From Papilionanthe hookeriana x Papilionanthe teres (Eukaryota; Streptophyta; Magnoliopsida; Asparagales; Orchidaceae), in the NCBI GenBank assembly GCA_022702705.1, contig CM040428.1, forward strand, positions 57,888,155 to 57,952,154: a stretch of 64,000 nt of DNA. The letters are read 5' to 3'. This document shows, in pieces, positions 23,801 to 35,270 of the stretch. The position numbers and the translations under genes are program-made. The notes beneath the pieces were generated by a model. The model was given only the letters and a program-made list of their open reading frames with translations, did no database searches and was not told the origin of the DNA. How positions within the stretch are numbered: the first letter of the stretch is position 1; each line of letters begins with the position of its first letter.

Positions 23801-25290
23801 CTTTTCTTATATTACATAATTTCATATGTTTATGTCAAAGAAAGCTACTAAGAAAAATTTTAGAAAAAATTGGTGAAAGTAACTGGATCACCATAGTCTA
23901 GAACCTAATGCCTAGTCACTGTGTTGGGTTCTCTCAAAAAAAATTTTCATGAGAAGCTTAAAGCCACAAAGTTAACTTTCTAGAGACTTAATGTCGAAGA
24001 TAGTGCTTAAGTGCTAATACGTATTGCCACAACACTATTGAAGACAGAGGAAGGAGTAAAGATAGACAACTTGGCCCCTCAATGCTAATTACTTAGTGCC
24101 TTAACGCTAGAACCCAGTGCCTCAACACCGTCCTTTGGAGCATCGTAACGCCATCGATGCTAGAATGAATGATCGGAAGATAGAGATCATGACGCCACAA
24201 TGTCAGACCTTAAGCACATTAACACTAGTGCAATGATGTGGTGCCATAACCATGGCATCATAGCACGATGGCCCAAGCAGTAATATTTATGCATGCTGGA
24301 ATTTAATTGTTTTGGGAAGGACGGTTAACCATTTTGGAACACTTAAGTATACAGTTCAGGAGGACTAGGGAAGTCAATATGAGTAATAAGTTCATTTTGG
24401 AGTGTTATTATAGATTTTAATATAATATTGTGAGTGTGTTTGAGTAAGTGAAGTCAAAAAACAGTGATTCTTAGTCTAGTGAACTAAGAGAGGAGGCAAG
24501 AGGAAAGACAAAGAATAACTTGGCCATGGTCTGGTTCATTATTTTTTGAATCCATCTTGTTGACATCTTGTGAACACTTATTTTTATAGTTGAAATGAAA
24601 TGTTTATAGTATTTCCGTGATAAAAACTTGCTAGGCTAAGAATTATTCCTTTGAATTTTTATGTTAAAAACTGAGTATTGTGAAAAATTATTTCTTGCTA
24701 GTTTAGTTCCTATGCTTGCTTGCCTATTTATCCAAACTCATTTAGCATGAATGGCGGCCACATTCCTATTTAAAATTTAATATTTCTTTTAGACTTTGAA
24801 AAAGACTAAGCCTATATCAACAAAATCACAACTTGGATTTAAGAGAATATAACTATTACTTTAAAACCTTAGTAAAATTTAAGGAAAATGAAAATTTCAA
24901 TTTTTAAATTACTAAATGCCTAGACATATTGCCTTATGTTATAAAAATTAGAGTTTTAATTATTTTTTTATAGAAGCTTAAAATTACATTTATTTCTTGA
25001 TTGGCAATAACAATTATTGATGAACACCTTAATACAAATCTCAACTTATTAAGTTGCAAATGCATATGACTTTTACTTTTGAATATTTAGTCAATTTTAA
25101 AGGAAATTAAGACTTAATTTCAAGAAAAGATTATTTCGAAAAGAAAGTAAGATTTTCTAGCTAGTGCTTAGCTTCACTTTAATAATTTAGCTTTATTCCT
25201 TATAGGATCGGTCTTAGACTCTATTACATGCACTTTTTATATGACTCGTATACTTGTGTTTGCCCATGTTCAGCCAAGTCTTTTCACTTG
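23801..25290 (+). repeat. Probable gypsy 3' non-coding region and LTR remnant
   Basis: 23990-24260 is a stretch of short words of the form gtgccttaacgctag, loosely repeated. From about 24300 the sequence looks like a Ty3/gypsy LTR. Its end (ccttataggatcggtcttag ... cgtatacttgtgtttgcc, 25197-25265) resembles the LTR end of the element at 51198-52478 (ccctatgggatcgatattcc ... tgtacacttgcgtg). Boundaries are inferred. Confidence 0.4.
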
Positions 25291-26940
25291 TATTACTAAA
25301 CTATTTAAGAAAAAAAATTATGTACAACAATTATAGTAAAGTCTCTTCATTAATAAAATGAACATCACGTGATTATCGAAAAAATCTATATAAAAATATA
25401 TTTAACTAAGATCAAGATCTTAATAATAGCTTCTAATTAATGTGAGTTTTATTTTTCCTTGAAAGATGTGCAAGAGTAAAATAAAAGGTGATCAACAATC
25501 ACTTAGTTACTCAAATCTACTATTTAAATAAGTAAAAGATAAAAGAATATTTATATGCTAGTATAAAGTTATATGAAAATAAGATATGCTTCGGGTGAAA
25601 TAATATAGTATCTCAACATATTATGTATTGTCTATAAGGCTTTGGTAACCCTGATAAGAAAGGTTGAACAGGAGTGTTGGTTGAGATAGCAGAGATGATA
25701 GCTCTTAACCTCCACACATATATAGGAGAGGAAATTCAGTAAGATGCCTTTTGAGCCCTTAACATTGCACGAAACAAGAATAAATTTAGAGTGAGGAAAG
25801 CTAGTGGTGATATAAAAATTAAGGGCTATTGTGTAGTCCTTAATTGAAGTGTTGAAACAACACAAAAATGGATAAAAAAGTAAATTCAAGTAAGTTTTGC
25901 CCTGTATAGTAAACACAACACTTAAGAAAGGAACACCTTATCTAGTGGCCAGATGGATATTGCCAATGATTGAAGCTTTGGCCAATAGTTTAGATGAAGC
26001 CATCAGAAAATGCCATGGCATGATAAGTGAGCTAATGGTTCAAATGTTCATTAACCAGCCCATTAGATGTGTACGTACCATTAGGTCTAATATACGTGAT
26101 ACATTGCCAAATTCATGCTAGATGTCATTCAATTGGAGGCCAAAGTGGGATACATCATCATAGAGAAACACAAAAAACATGTGTTATAGAACAAAGAATG
26201 AATTTAAATCATCAAAATAACTTTCAATGAAGCAATCTAACTATAGATAAATCCAAAAAGGAGTTCAAGTCGCCAGAGGGGAATCACAAAATATTATTTA
26301 CGAACATTAAAAATATTTTGAAAGTAATAGATTATGGAAGTGAATCCAATCATCGTCTCATCACTTAACATGCTTAGTCGAAAAAATCATCTACTCAAAC
26401 AAAGCTGCTACATGCCTTCACAAAACCACAACATTACCCAACAGATCCTAATCCCTCAAGCATAAATGTATTCATACTCAACTTAGAATATTCAAATCTT
26501 TATCATTAGTTAACCACAAAGTCACATTCAAATTCGAGCCACAACTTTATTTGAGCTTAGGTTTTAAGTTAGGCTTTAAGTGACTTAGCTTCTCGTTATA
26601 ACATCTCTAATATACTAATAAATGTTTGAGATAATTACATACAGACCAATCGACAGATTGACATGTTGAACAACTGAACCAATGTGTTTATGCCTTCAAC
26701 GATCAAATTATTGAGAATTTGATAAAAATAAAAAATATATGGGTTGAGATTTTACTATGAATTTTTATCTTTAAGTGGGAATTTGAAAAGTCGATTAATT
26801 TATAAATAGCAAGTTTCGAGTAGTTTATATGCAATTGCCCAAAATTTTAATCATTAGCATCTTCAATAAACTTTAATTATATATTAATGAGGCTGATTTA
26901 ATCCGATTTTATGTATGAAAAGTTCCATAAAAATAAACAA
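25291..26940. other. Unassigned AT-rich stretch upstream of the nuclease-fold gene
   Basis: Small open frames at 25632-25916 (minus) and 25897-26121 (plus) have no recognisable domain and no splice context that I can defend. Nothing else is seen. Confidence 0.3.
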
Positions 26941-27008
26941 ATAAAAAATCTTAAATTGACAGCCAGAAATTGCGCGTACGGCTAAGGGGACGCTTTTAAC
27001 GCTGACGG

Positions 27009-27083
27009 GCTACAAGCAGTAACACCGGTCACCGGCTACAAGCAGTATCACCGGTGACCGGCAAGCTTTTGTCCTTTATATAA
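27009..27083 (+). promoter_or_regulatory. Promoter of the nuclease-fold gene: 26-bp tandem repeat plus TATA box
   Basis: Two adjacent 26-base units (27009-27034 and 27035-27060) differ at two positions. Each ends in a CACCGGT-based motif, CACCGGTCACCG then CACCGGTGACCG. A TATA box, TATATAA, lies at 27077-27083. Transcription would then start near 27105-27115, ahead of a purine-rich leader (gaagaagaagaagagg, 27118 onward). The repeat could be a doubled transcription-factor site; the factor is unknown. Confidence 0.6.
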
Positions 27084-27329
27084 GAAGCCTGTTGGCATTA
27101 CGTAATAACTGGATAACGAAGAAGAAGAAGAGGAGCAGAGGAAGCCGCCCAACAGTAGGATTTCGATTTCATCATTTTCAGCATAGTCAATCTGAGTGGT
27201 GTTCTTCTCTTTCTCAATGGTGGAGATGGTAAGCGATCTATAATCCTTTTATCTCTGTTTGATGCCTTCTACATTGGGTGGATCGGAAGCAGGAAGTTTG
27301 ATGGATTCCGCTTTGATTTGCAATTGGGC

Positions 27330-30300
27330 ATGCAGAAAGAGGAATTCAAGGAGATTGGAGGTGAGGGTACCATGCCTTGTCATCGGCAGCGGCAGCCGAG
27401 GCTGCAGGATAGCAGGAGGAAGATGAAGTTGAGGTTGGCGAATAAGGGTTTGGGTTACGGAGAGGCGATGTTGAATGTGGATCGATGCTTCTCCTGCACC
27501 ACCTTTAATATTCTTGCGCCTATTTACAAACGGCTTGACAAGGAGGTCTGGGATCACTATTTTTTGCCTACTTCTTGTCTTCTTCTTCTTTGTCTTCTTA
27601 TTCTTCTTATTTGCTTTTTAGTTAGATGGGTTTTTCGTTGGAGAAAGGAGGGTGTGGTTTGTTTCTTGGTTGTTTGTTTACTTGCTATATTGATTCTTGT
27701 TGTGATTTCGTTGTGAAATAGGACCAGAGTTGCAGGGAGAGCCAGTATAGGGCGTACTGGTTGAACAGGAATCAGAGCATCATTGATCGATTGCTGGAGG
27801 AAAGGTCCTCCATTATTTGTCTACAGGTGGAATATCGATTCTTTCTGATTTCGGGTTGCGGTGTATTTGTGGTTGGCAAAATTTTCGGTATTTGATTATG
27901 TTGCTGATTGAATTGTTACAGGAGGTCTGGCTAGGGAACGATGAACTCGTTGAAATGTATGAGAAGAGGCTGGGAGATTCTGGTTACATGAGTTTCAAAC
28001 TTCCCCGCACAAATAATCGTGGAGATGGTATGTGCGTTTTATTTCCATTTTTTTTCGTTGGAATTCTGTCTTAAAATTGGAAGTATGGAGGCTGAATTTT
28101 GATCTCTTGACCAGTGCTTGGTGCTTCTGAGTTTATAAGTCTTTTTGTCTGGGTTATTTCATGTAAACTACCAAATAGGTTTTGTGAACGGAGGAATATG
28201 TAAATTATGATTTTTATGGGGTTCTAGTAACTGATGTTTTTATTTTTCTCTGGAGACCTTTTTTTTTATTTCTAGAATGTTTGTTTTTACTAAACTGTTG
28301 TGAGATTTTTCATTTCCATTTTCATCATCGCAATGAAGAATCTCAATGTTTGAAAAGTACAAGTTTCTATTTGCAGCTTGTCTCCTTTGAAAGTTCCATA
28401 ATAATCATCAAACTACTGCAATGAATACCACTGTTTGGATCATATGCATTTTGCTTTAAGGCTGTAAACCATTACTATAACTTTGAGTACTTGATTTCTT
28501 AACAGGTACACAGTATTTGATGTTACGTTAATGAGTCAGTTGTGATAAGATTGTGTTAATGAATCAGTAATGATAAGATTGTGCTTTGTATCAAAATCAA
28601 TCTTTGCTGCTTAAAACATTTTCTCCCTATATAATTATTCATTTCGTGTTGCTTAGGCTCTTTCTATTTCGCAGTCAACTGAATCTAGGGAGTTGTTTGG
28701 ACGCATAAACAATATATAGGCTCAAGTCTTTCTACTTTTCCTTCCCTGCAGGTCTACTTACTGCCATGCGTAGAGACTGCTTTAGGGTTCTTAATTATCG
28801 GGAGATGCTCTTCAATGACTTTGGAGATCGTGTTGCTCAGCTTTTACATGTTGAATCAGTTGTTCCTTTTTGGCAAAGTAGAAATTTTAACATCCCACAA
28901 GAAATTATCATTGTGAATACCCACTTACTGTTTCCTCATGACTACACACTGTCTATTGTTCGTTTGCATCAGGTACACTTTATTTGTTTTTTTATTAAAT
29001 TGGAAGATTTACATACATAGCACTCAATTCCTATGTATTATCTAACACCTAAACTTCAATTTTTACATGCATTCCACTTTACCTATGGATGAAAAGGAGT
29101 ATTTCACTTTTTGAAAGTTAAAATGGTGTTATTTTTTTTGTGGTGTGAAAGATTTAGGTGGCATTAATGCAGAGAGTAAATTTTGGATGTTAGATATGTA
29201 AGTGCTTAGTAATTGGGTGGTATGTTTGTACATGCCCCATATTATGCACCTTGTCATTTAAAACCCTCTTGATAGTATACTTTTGTTTTTTTTTTAATTT
29301 TTTATTGATAGGTTTGCAAAATCCTTCAATTTGTGGAATCTTATCAGAAGGAACATCTGCTCAACCCTCTGCCAGTTATACTCTGTGGGTCAGTAGAACA
29401 GTTCACACTGCAGTCTTCAAGATAATCAGTTTGAATCAAATTTCTGAATGTTTTATTGATTGCAGAGACTGGAATGGAAGTAAGCGGGGCCATGTTTACA
29501 AGTTCCTTAGGTCTCAGGGTTTTGTTTCTTCTTATGATGTTGCTCATCATTATACCGATAGTGATGCAGATGCCCATAAGGTAGAATTGAAGAACACACT
29601 TGTCTGCTACCTTAATAATACTATAAGTATATATTTTACTCGTTTGTATTGACTTTCTGTTTTTTTTTCCTCTCAAAAAGTGGGTTAGTCATCGAAATCA
29701 TCGTGGGAATATCTGTGGGGTTGACTTCATCTGGCTTCTGAATCCTAATAAGCAGCAGAAGCCCATAAAGATTAGCCGGAATGAAGCTGTATTTGGGATT
29801 ATGAAGGTTAATAGCTTGTCTAATTTTTTTTTTCTTCTGTCTTCTGTTGCATGCATATCTTTTGCCGGTGGCCTGAGTGCTCTTGAAGCTCAGCTGTTAC
29901 AATAATAATAATTGTTTTTCGTATTACTGCTTGTTGAAGATTTTTTACAACATTTTACCATTTATTTCTCCCACCTATTTTTGTTGTCTGCTTTCATATT
30001 TTATATATTCAACAATTAGATGTTATATGTTTTTCCTTCTGTTTCTGCAGGCTTCCTAAGACATTCTTAGGCATGTTCAAAGTATGAGCCTGCATTTTTA
30101 AATTCTAGCTCTCTTTGATTGATACATTCAACCTGGGATCTAACCTTTTGTTTCTTCTCGTCTCAGTTTCTTCTTCTCCGCCATGCTTCTCTTACGGAGG
30201 ATAATGCATTTGCTTTTTTTAAAGCAGATAGTCCTGGAGACTCTATTACTTTTGATGGTTTCTGTCAAGCACTGTGTCAGGTACAAAACATTTTTTATTG

Positions 30301-30825
30301 GAGAATCATATTTGAAGTATTAGAAAGTTGCAGCTAACACTTGTTATCTGAGACAGTTAGGACTTACTGGCCATCCAAATGGCCTAAGTGTTGAGGAGGT
30401 TGAAGATTTGTGGATCCAAGCTGACGTAGATGGAGATGGTGTTGTGAACTATGAAGAATTTGTGGTACGCTTATGCTGTCAATATGAGTTAAACAGTTTA
30501 TAACAGAGCTTTTATTTCATTTTATATGGATGTGAACTTTTGGGGATAATCCTTTTTTGTCAAATTTGACACTTTACAGCAGCGGATTTGGAATCTTGCA
30601 TGTTTAGAGAATTCTGAGCAAGCTGGGGACAATGAGGACAGTGACAGGACTAATAGCAAGAGCTCTGATAGCCAGAACTTTGGCTTTGATGTGAAGAATG
30701 CAGCTCTATTTCCACCGGAAGTGGAGAAAGGAATGTGGCCCGAGGACTACTCTCTTTCAGATCATGCTCCTCTTACTGTGGTGTTTTCCCCTGTAAGAAT
30801 GTTTTGCTCTCAATCTGTTTGCTGA
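27330..30825 (+). CDS. Calcium-binding endonuclease/exonuclease/phosphatase family protein (EEP fold with EF-hands)
   Basis: Ten exons with GT-AG introns give a 477-residue protein: 27330-27545, 27722-27826, 27922-28027, 28752-28972, 29312-29388, 29466-29580, 29681-29806, 30167-30280, 30357-30464, 30580-30825. The family matches the Arabidopsis protein described as calcium-binding At1g02270. The nuclease domain starts at CTTFNILAPIYKR (about residue 57). Glu108 (LQ|EVW) is the expected metal ligand. VNTHLLFPHD (197-206), GDWNG (242-246), GVDFIW (293-298) and SDHAPL (456-461) are the other conserved EEP motifs. Between GVDF and SDH lies an EF-hand pair: a degenerate loop near 344-356 and a canonical one at 383-394 (DVDGDGVVNYEE). 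By family knowledge this would be a metal-dependent phosphoesterase with calcium sensing; substrate unknown. The start is uncertain: the frame stays open upstream, and an alternative begins at ATG 27217 with a 4-codon exon spliced at 27229/27335, in frame. Confidence 0.9.
29002..29238. mobile_element. TACATA-family MITE in intron 4 of the nuclease-fold gene
   Basis: The left end reads gatttacatacatagcactc and the right end ttagatatgtaagtgc then tatgtttgtacatgcccc, inverted matches over about 55-60 bases. It fills most of the 339-bp intron 28973-29311. No exact target duplication is visible. Confidence 0.75.
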
Positions 30826-31614
30826 ACTACTCTTTTGACTAATGGTTTTCAAATCTTAGTTTGTAAAGTTTGTAGAGAAAGAGTTTCTGCTGTTATGCTC
30901 AAGTGAATGAAGAGTAGAAACTTCTTTGAATTTCTTATTTTTATATCAACTGTTGGCGATTTGGCGGGCTACATCTTGAATAAAATGTAAAATGATGTAA
31001 TTTTGCCTTGCTTTGAAAGATTGAAAGACATGCCAACTCCCTTTGAAGGTGACTTCTGCATATTTCCTTTTTATTATGATATTAATTGTATGAAATGGTA
31101 GTTGCTATGAGTCAAAGTATATATGGATTCATTATGAGTCATAGTTAGATTCATTTCATATGAATTTCAAATATAAATGAATGTTGACCTGATATTCACC
31201 ATTAGATTTGTTTATTTTTGGCCTAACACTCTCAGAAGGACTGAGAATGTTGACATGTTTTATCATTCAACTTCGATTTATTCCAATCATTTGATAGCAT
31301 GAATTTGGTTTCATAGTGGCACTCATGGTACTTGTCTCATATAATATATTCACTCTTGTACACTCGTATTCATCTTGATCGGGTTGATCAAATCACCATG
31401 AGATAATGAATTGGATTTGTCAAGTCATTGATAGTAAACCAACTCAATACTCTCTAGACCTCGAGTCTTCCAAATTTGAATCTCATGAAGTTGTCCATAA
31501 GGAAGCTCTTATTAGGTCAGCAGTACTTGACGTTGAATTCGCTCAACTTATGAAGCCGTCTACTACTTAAGGTCATTTTCTTGAAGCACTTGGTTATTCA
31601 TCAAGAGAAGTCGC
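30826..31614. other. 3' flank of the nuclease-fold gene
   Basis: Contains the presumed 3' UTR. An AATAAA-like signal (gaataaaatg, about 30979) is a candidate. From about 31000 I see no genes or repeats up to the copia insertion. Confidence 0.4.
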
Positions 31615-31824
31615 TGTTAAATTTGTAATAAAAGTAAAGAATAAGTGAAAGAGAAGAAGAGAGGAGAGGAGGAAGAAGAGGAGAGTGCAAAGGGGCTAGG
31701 GTTGCAAATGCATCAACTATCTATTACAAGACTAAATGATAAATATATATACAATAGGTAGAAAGACTAAACTACCCTTAAGTAGGGTAAAATAATAAGA
31801 AGGTAAACACAATAATATCTAACA
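31615..31824 (-). repeat. 3' LTR of the copia element
   Basis: A 210-bp LTR (plus strand: tgttaaatttg ... tatctaaca). The adjoining bases 31825-31834 form, on the minus strand, the polypurine tract GAGGGGGG. Confidence 0.95.
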
Positions 31825-31837
31825 CCCCCCCTCAAAC

Positions 31838-32104
31838 TCACGATGGTTCAAGCGAAATCATCGAGAGTTTGCAAGTCATAAAATTAAAACGTTGAGTAGA
31901 ATGTGATTTCGTAAACACATCAACAAGTTGCATGGAAGAAGAAATATAGGGTAAGGTGATAGGGCCATGTTGAAAATGATAGCGAGTGAAATGACAATCA
32001 ATCTCAATATGTTTGGTGTGCTCATGGAAGACTGAGTTGCGAGCAATTTGTATAGCACTCTTGTTATCACAATACATAGGAGTTGGGCTAGAGAAAAGAG
32101 ACAC
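31838..32104 (-). pseudogene. Copia RNase H C-terminal part
   Basis: An 88-residue frame with the conserved end of copia RNase H: YCDNKSAIQIARN, then HTKHIEIDCHFTRYH and a VDVFTKS motif. It is out of frame with the reverse transcriptase upstream because of the 86-bp duplication and further shifts at about 32110-32240. Confidence 0.9.
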
Positions 32105-32208
32105 CCATATCAGTAAGTAACCAGTTCAACCAAACAATTTCTACAGTGGTGGATGCCATGGCACAATATTCAGCTTCGGTAGAAGAGCGAGAGACAATCG
32201 TCTGCTTC

Positions 32209-33576
32209 TTACTCTTCCAAGAAATGAGAGAATCTCCTAGGAAAAGCAAAATCTCGTGGTACACTTAAGATTGGTGGAATCACCACCCCAATCGACATCC
32301 GAGTAGGCACGTAATTCCAGAAGAAGATGCGAGAAAAAGCACTCGAAATTGAGTGCCCGAAGATAATGAAGAATGCGAAGAACAGCTGCCCAATGAACTG
32401 TCGTAGGAGAGGCAACAAACTGACTAACAACATGTACTGCATAAGTAATATCAGGTCTATTAATGGTAAGGCAGACCAATGAACTGTCGTAGGAGAGGCA
32501 ACAAACTGACTAACAACATGTACTGCATAAGTAATATCAGGTCTATTAATGGTAAGGCAGACCAAGCTGCCAACAAGTGTACGATACAAGGTGGGATCAA
32601 ACAAAGGAACACCATCTGAAGAGGTATAGTGAACATTAAGTTCAAGAGGAGTAGTAGTTGTCCGAGTATCAGAGAGACGAGCTTGTTCAAGGATAGTGCC
32701 AATATACTTAGATTGGAAGAGAAGATAACCTCTAGGAGAATGAGCCACTTCAATCTCCAAAAAGTATCGAAGGGTACCCAAATCTTTCATCTCAAACTGT
32801 TGAGCTAATTGTAATTTCAACTCTGCAATCTCATTCACATCATCCCCAGTAATAATCATGTTATCAACATATAAAGAAAGTATGATACGACCATGGGAGG
32901 TACTATTGAGAAATAAGGCAGTGTCATGTGAGCTAGAATGAAAACCAAGAGATGCAATCACAATAGAGAACTTTTCAAACCAAGCTCGAGGAGCTTGTTT
33001 AAGGCCGTAGAGAGCGTTCTTTAATTTACAAACTTCACTAGGAATATGAGATACACCTGGTGGAGGCACCATGTAAACTTTCTCTTGAAGATCACCATTT
33101 AAGAATGCATTTTTAACATCCATTTGAGAGATATGCCACTGATGAATAAATGCAACTGCAATAAGGGCACGAATAATAGTCATTTTGGCAACAGGAGCAA
33201 ATGTTTCTTCATAATCTAAACCATACTGTTGAGAAAGACCCTTAGCTACCAAACGAGCTTTATATCGCTCAATAGATCCATCTGACTTTGTTTTGATCTT
33301 ATATACCCAACGAGAACCAATTGCACGTTTTCCTGGAGGAAGAGAGGTAAGGTCCCAAGTATCCGTCTTGTGCAAAGCAGAAAGTTCTTCTGTCATAGCT
33401 GTCTGCCAAATAGGATCAAGAACAGCCTCTTGATAGGAAGAAGGCTCAGACAAATTGTGAATGGAGGTTAAGAATGAAGCAAAAGAAGTTGAATAAGTGA
33501 AGTAAACAAAATCTGGCAATTTAGTAGACTTACGATCACGTTGAGGGTAACGAGGAAGAGGAGGATCCACAACCAC
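32209..33576 (-). pseudogene. Copia reverse transcriptase, mutated active site
   Basis: A 455-residue frame. It opens with the usual linker to RT (ALHKTDTWDLTSLP, RWVYKIKTKSDGSIERYKAR, GLDYEETFAPVAK) and continues through QMDVKNAFLNGDL and YGLKQAPRAWFEKF. The catalytic box reads YVDNMIITGDD (about 32840-32870) instead of the usual YVDD, losing the second aspartate. After VGSLVCLTINRPDITYAV the frame is disrupted by the 86-bp tandem duplication. Inactive by both criteria. Confidence 0.92.
32390..32561. repeat. 86-bp exact tandem duplication in the copia polymerase
   Basis: 32390-32475 is repeated at 32476-32561 with no differences I can see. As 86 is not a multiple of three, it shifts the reading frame after the RPDITYAV motif. 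Confidence 0.95.
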
Positions 33577-34674
33577 AGAAGGTTCTTGGGGAGCAGTAGG
33601 GATAGGGGGAGCATTAGGATCTGCAGAACTACCAGTGCCAACCCTGCAAAGCTCAATATCAACATTATTTGTATCTGTGTGAAAAGGATCAATTGGTATA
33701 AGATTAGACTTTGTGAGGCTATGAGAAGAAGAATGGGGAATGGAGTAAAATGGTATATCGCTCGAAATACAACATGACGTGAGACAAAAAGTTTTTGAGT
33801 GACAGGATCATAACAACGATATCCTTTCTGACCATCACAATAACCAAGAAAAACACAGATTGTCGAACGCAAAGACAATTTATTACGTTGTACATGAGGT
33901 AGAAGAACAAAACAAGTGGAGCCAAAAACTCTCAAAATGGAATAATCAGGAGCATTACCATATAATTTTTCAAAGGGGGACAAACCTGAAGTAACAGAAG
34001 ATGGAATTATGTTAATAATATAGACTGCAGTTAGAATAGCTTCTCCCCAAAATTCACTTGGAACTGAGCCAAGACAAAAGAAGGGAATGAGCAGTTTCTA
34101 CAATGTCACGATGTTTCCTTTCAGCAACTTCATTTTGTTCAGGAGTGTCAGTGCAAGAAGTTTGAAGAAAAGTCCTATCAGAGGTAAGTAATTCGAAAAA
34201 TTTAGTAGAGGTATATTCACCTCCCAGATCACATCGAAAACACTTAATAACAACATTATGTTGAGTTTTGACAAAAGCACGAAACATATGATAAATACTA
34301 AAAAAATCAGAACGATTTTTCATAAGATAAACCCAACAATAACGAGTACAGTCATCAATGAACTAGACATAATATCTTGATCCATCTTTTGTATGAACAG
34401 GTGAAGGACCCCATACATCAGAATGAATCAAGTTAAAAGGTGTGATAGAGAGCGATACACTTTTAGAAAAGGGTAAAGCAGAAAATTTAGCAAGTTTACA
34501 ACCACAACAATCAGAAATATCATGAGTTTGTAACTCGCCCAAATATCCTTTAGAAACCAAGTATTTTAGACGAGAAGAAGACACATGTCCAAGACGAGAG
34601 TGCCATAGATAAAATTTAGAAGATGATGAACTCAAACGAAATGATGATGAGTCAACACCTGAAGCTCGCAACAT
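33468..34674 (-). pseudogene. Copia integrase, broken into three frames
   Basis: 34363-34674 carries the zinc-binding part (WHSRLGH ... CCGCKLAKF) and the first catalytic Asp in HSDVWGP. 34054-34323 carries the second Asp in RCDLGGEYTS and the catalytic Glu in QNEVAERKHRD. 33468-33983 covers the C-terminal region (MSPFEKLYG, VFGSTCFVLLP, CVFLGY, KGYRCYDP). Stops between 34324-34362 and 33984-34053 break the frame. Confidence 0.9.
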
Positions 34675-34751
34675 CCGGAACTTTTAGCTCATCCATAATA
34701 TAAAGTCCCTCGCCTACGGCCTGTCCCGATTAGCCTCTCGGATTGCGGATC

Positions 34752-35270
34752 CTATACATAACAAGAGGTGGAAGAAAGTAAAACTGAGAAACCAGAATCA
34801 CACAATTGACCAACAGAAACTAAGTTCAAAGTAAGATTAGGAATATAGTAAACATTTGAAAGAGATAAATGTGGTGTGCATATAGACCCAGTGCCTGCTA
34901 GTGGCATAGGAGTCCCATCAACCGTTATGACTGAGATAGATGATGCAGGATGTAAGGATACAAATGAGGTACGATCAGATGACATATGATGAGAAGCTTC
35001 AGAGCCAAGAATCCAAATGGATGAAGATATACCTGATGAGCTAGAGGGATGCAAACCTATGTTTGAGGAGGCGGACATGGCATGTGGTTGTGTGGCAAGA
35101 AACTTTTGGAACGCTCGGCAAGAGGTGGATATCGTAGGACTCGAAGAATATGCATGTCCAACACCAAGAGGATCTGTCGGAGGAACAATAGCTGCAACAT
35201 TTGATGTTGGTGTCTTGAAGCTTCGTAGGTGGAACTGATTGAGTTGTGCCTGCTGCGATTTGTTCAGCAA
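34752..35270 (-). pseudogene. Copia protease region, active site lost
   Basis: This frame contains the position of the aspartic protease box, but it reads LGSEASHHM (about 34990-35015) where active copia elements have DSGASHHM. Both the catalytic Asp and the following Gly are changed. The downstream VYYIPNLTLNLVSVGQL is the normal link to integrase. A minus-strand stop cluster at 34675-34751 separates it from integrase. Confidence 0.88.

Noticed and set aside
25897..26121. A 74-residue protein of unknown type
   Set aside because: Isolated short frame with no coding context; likely chance.
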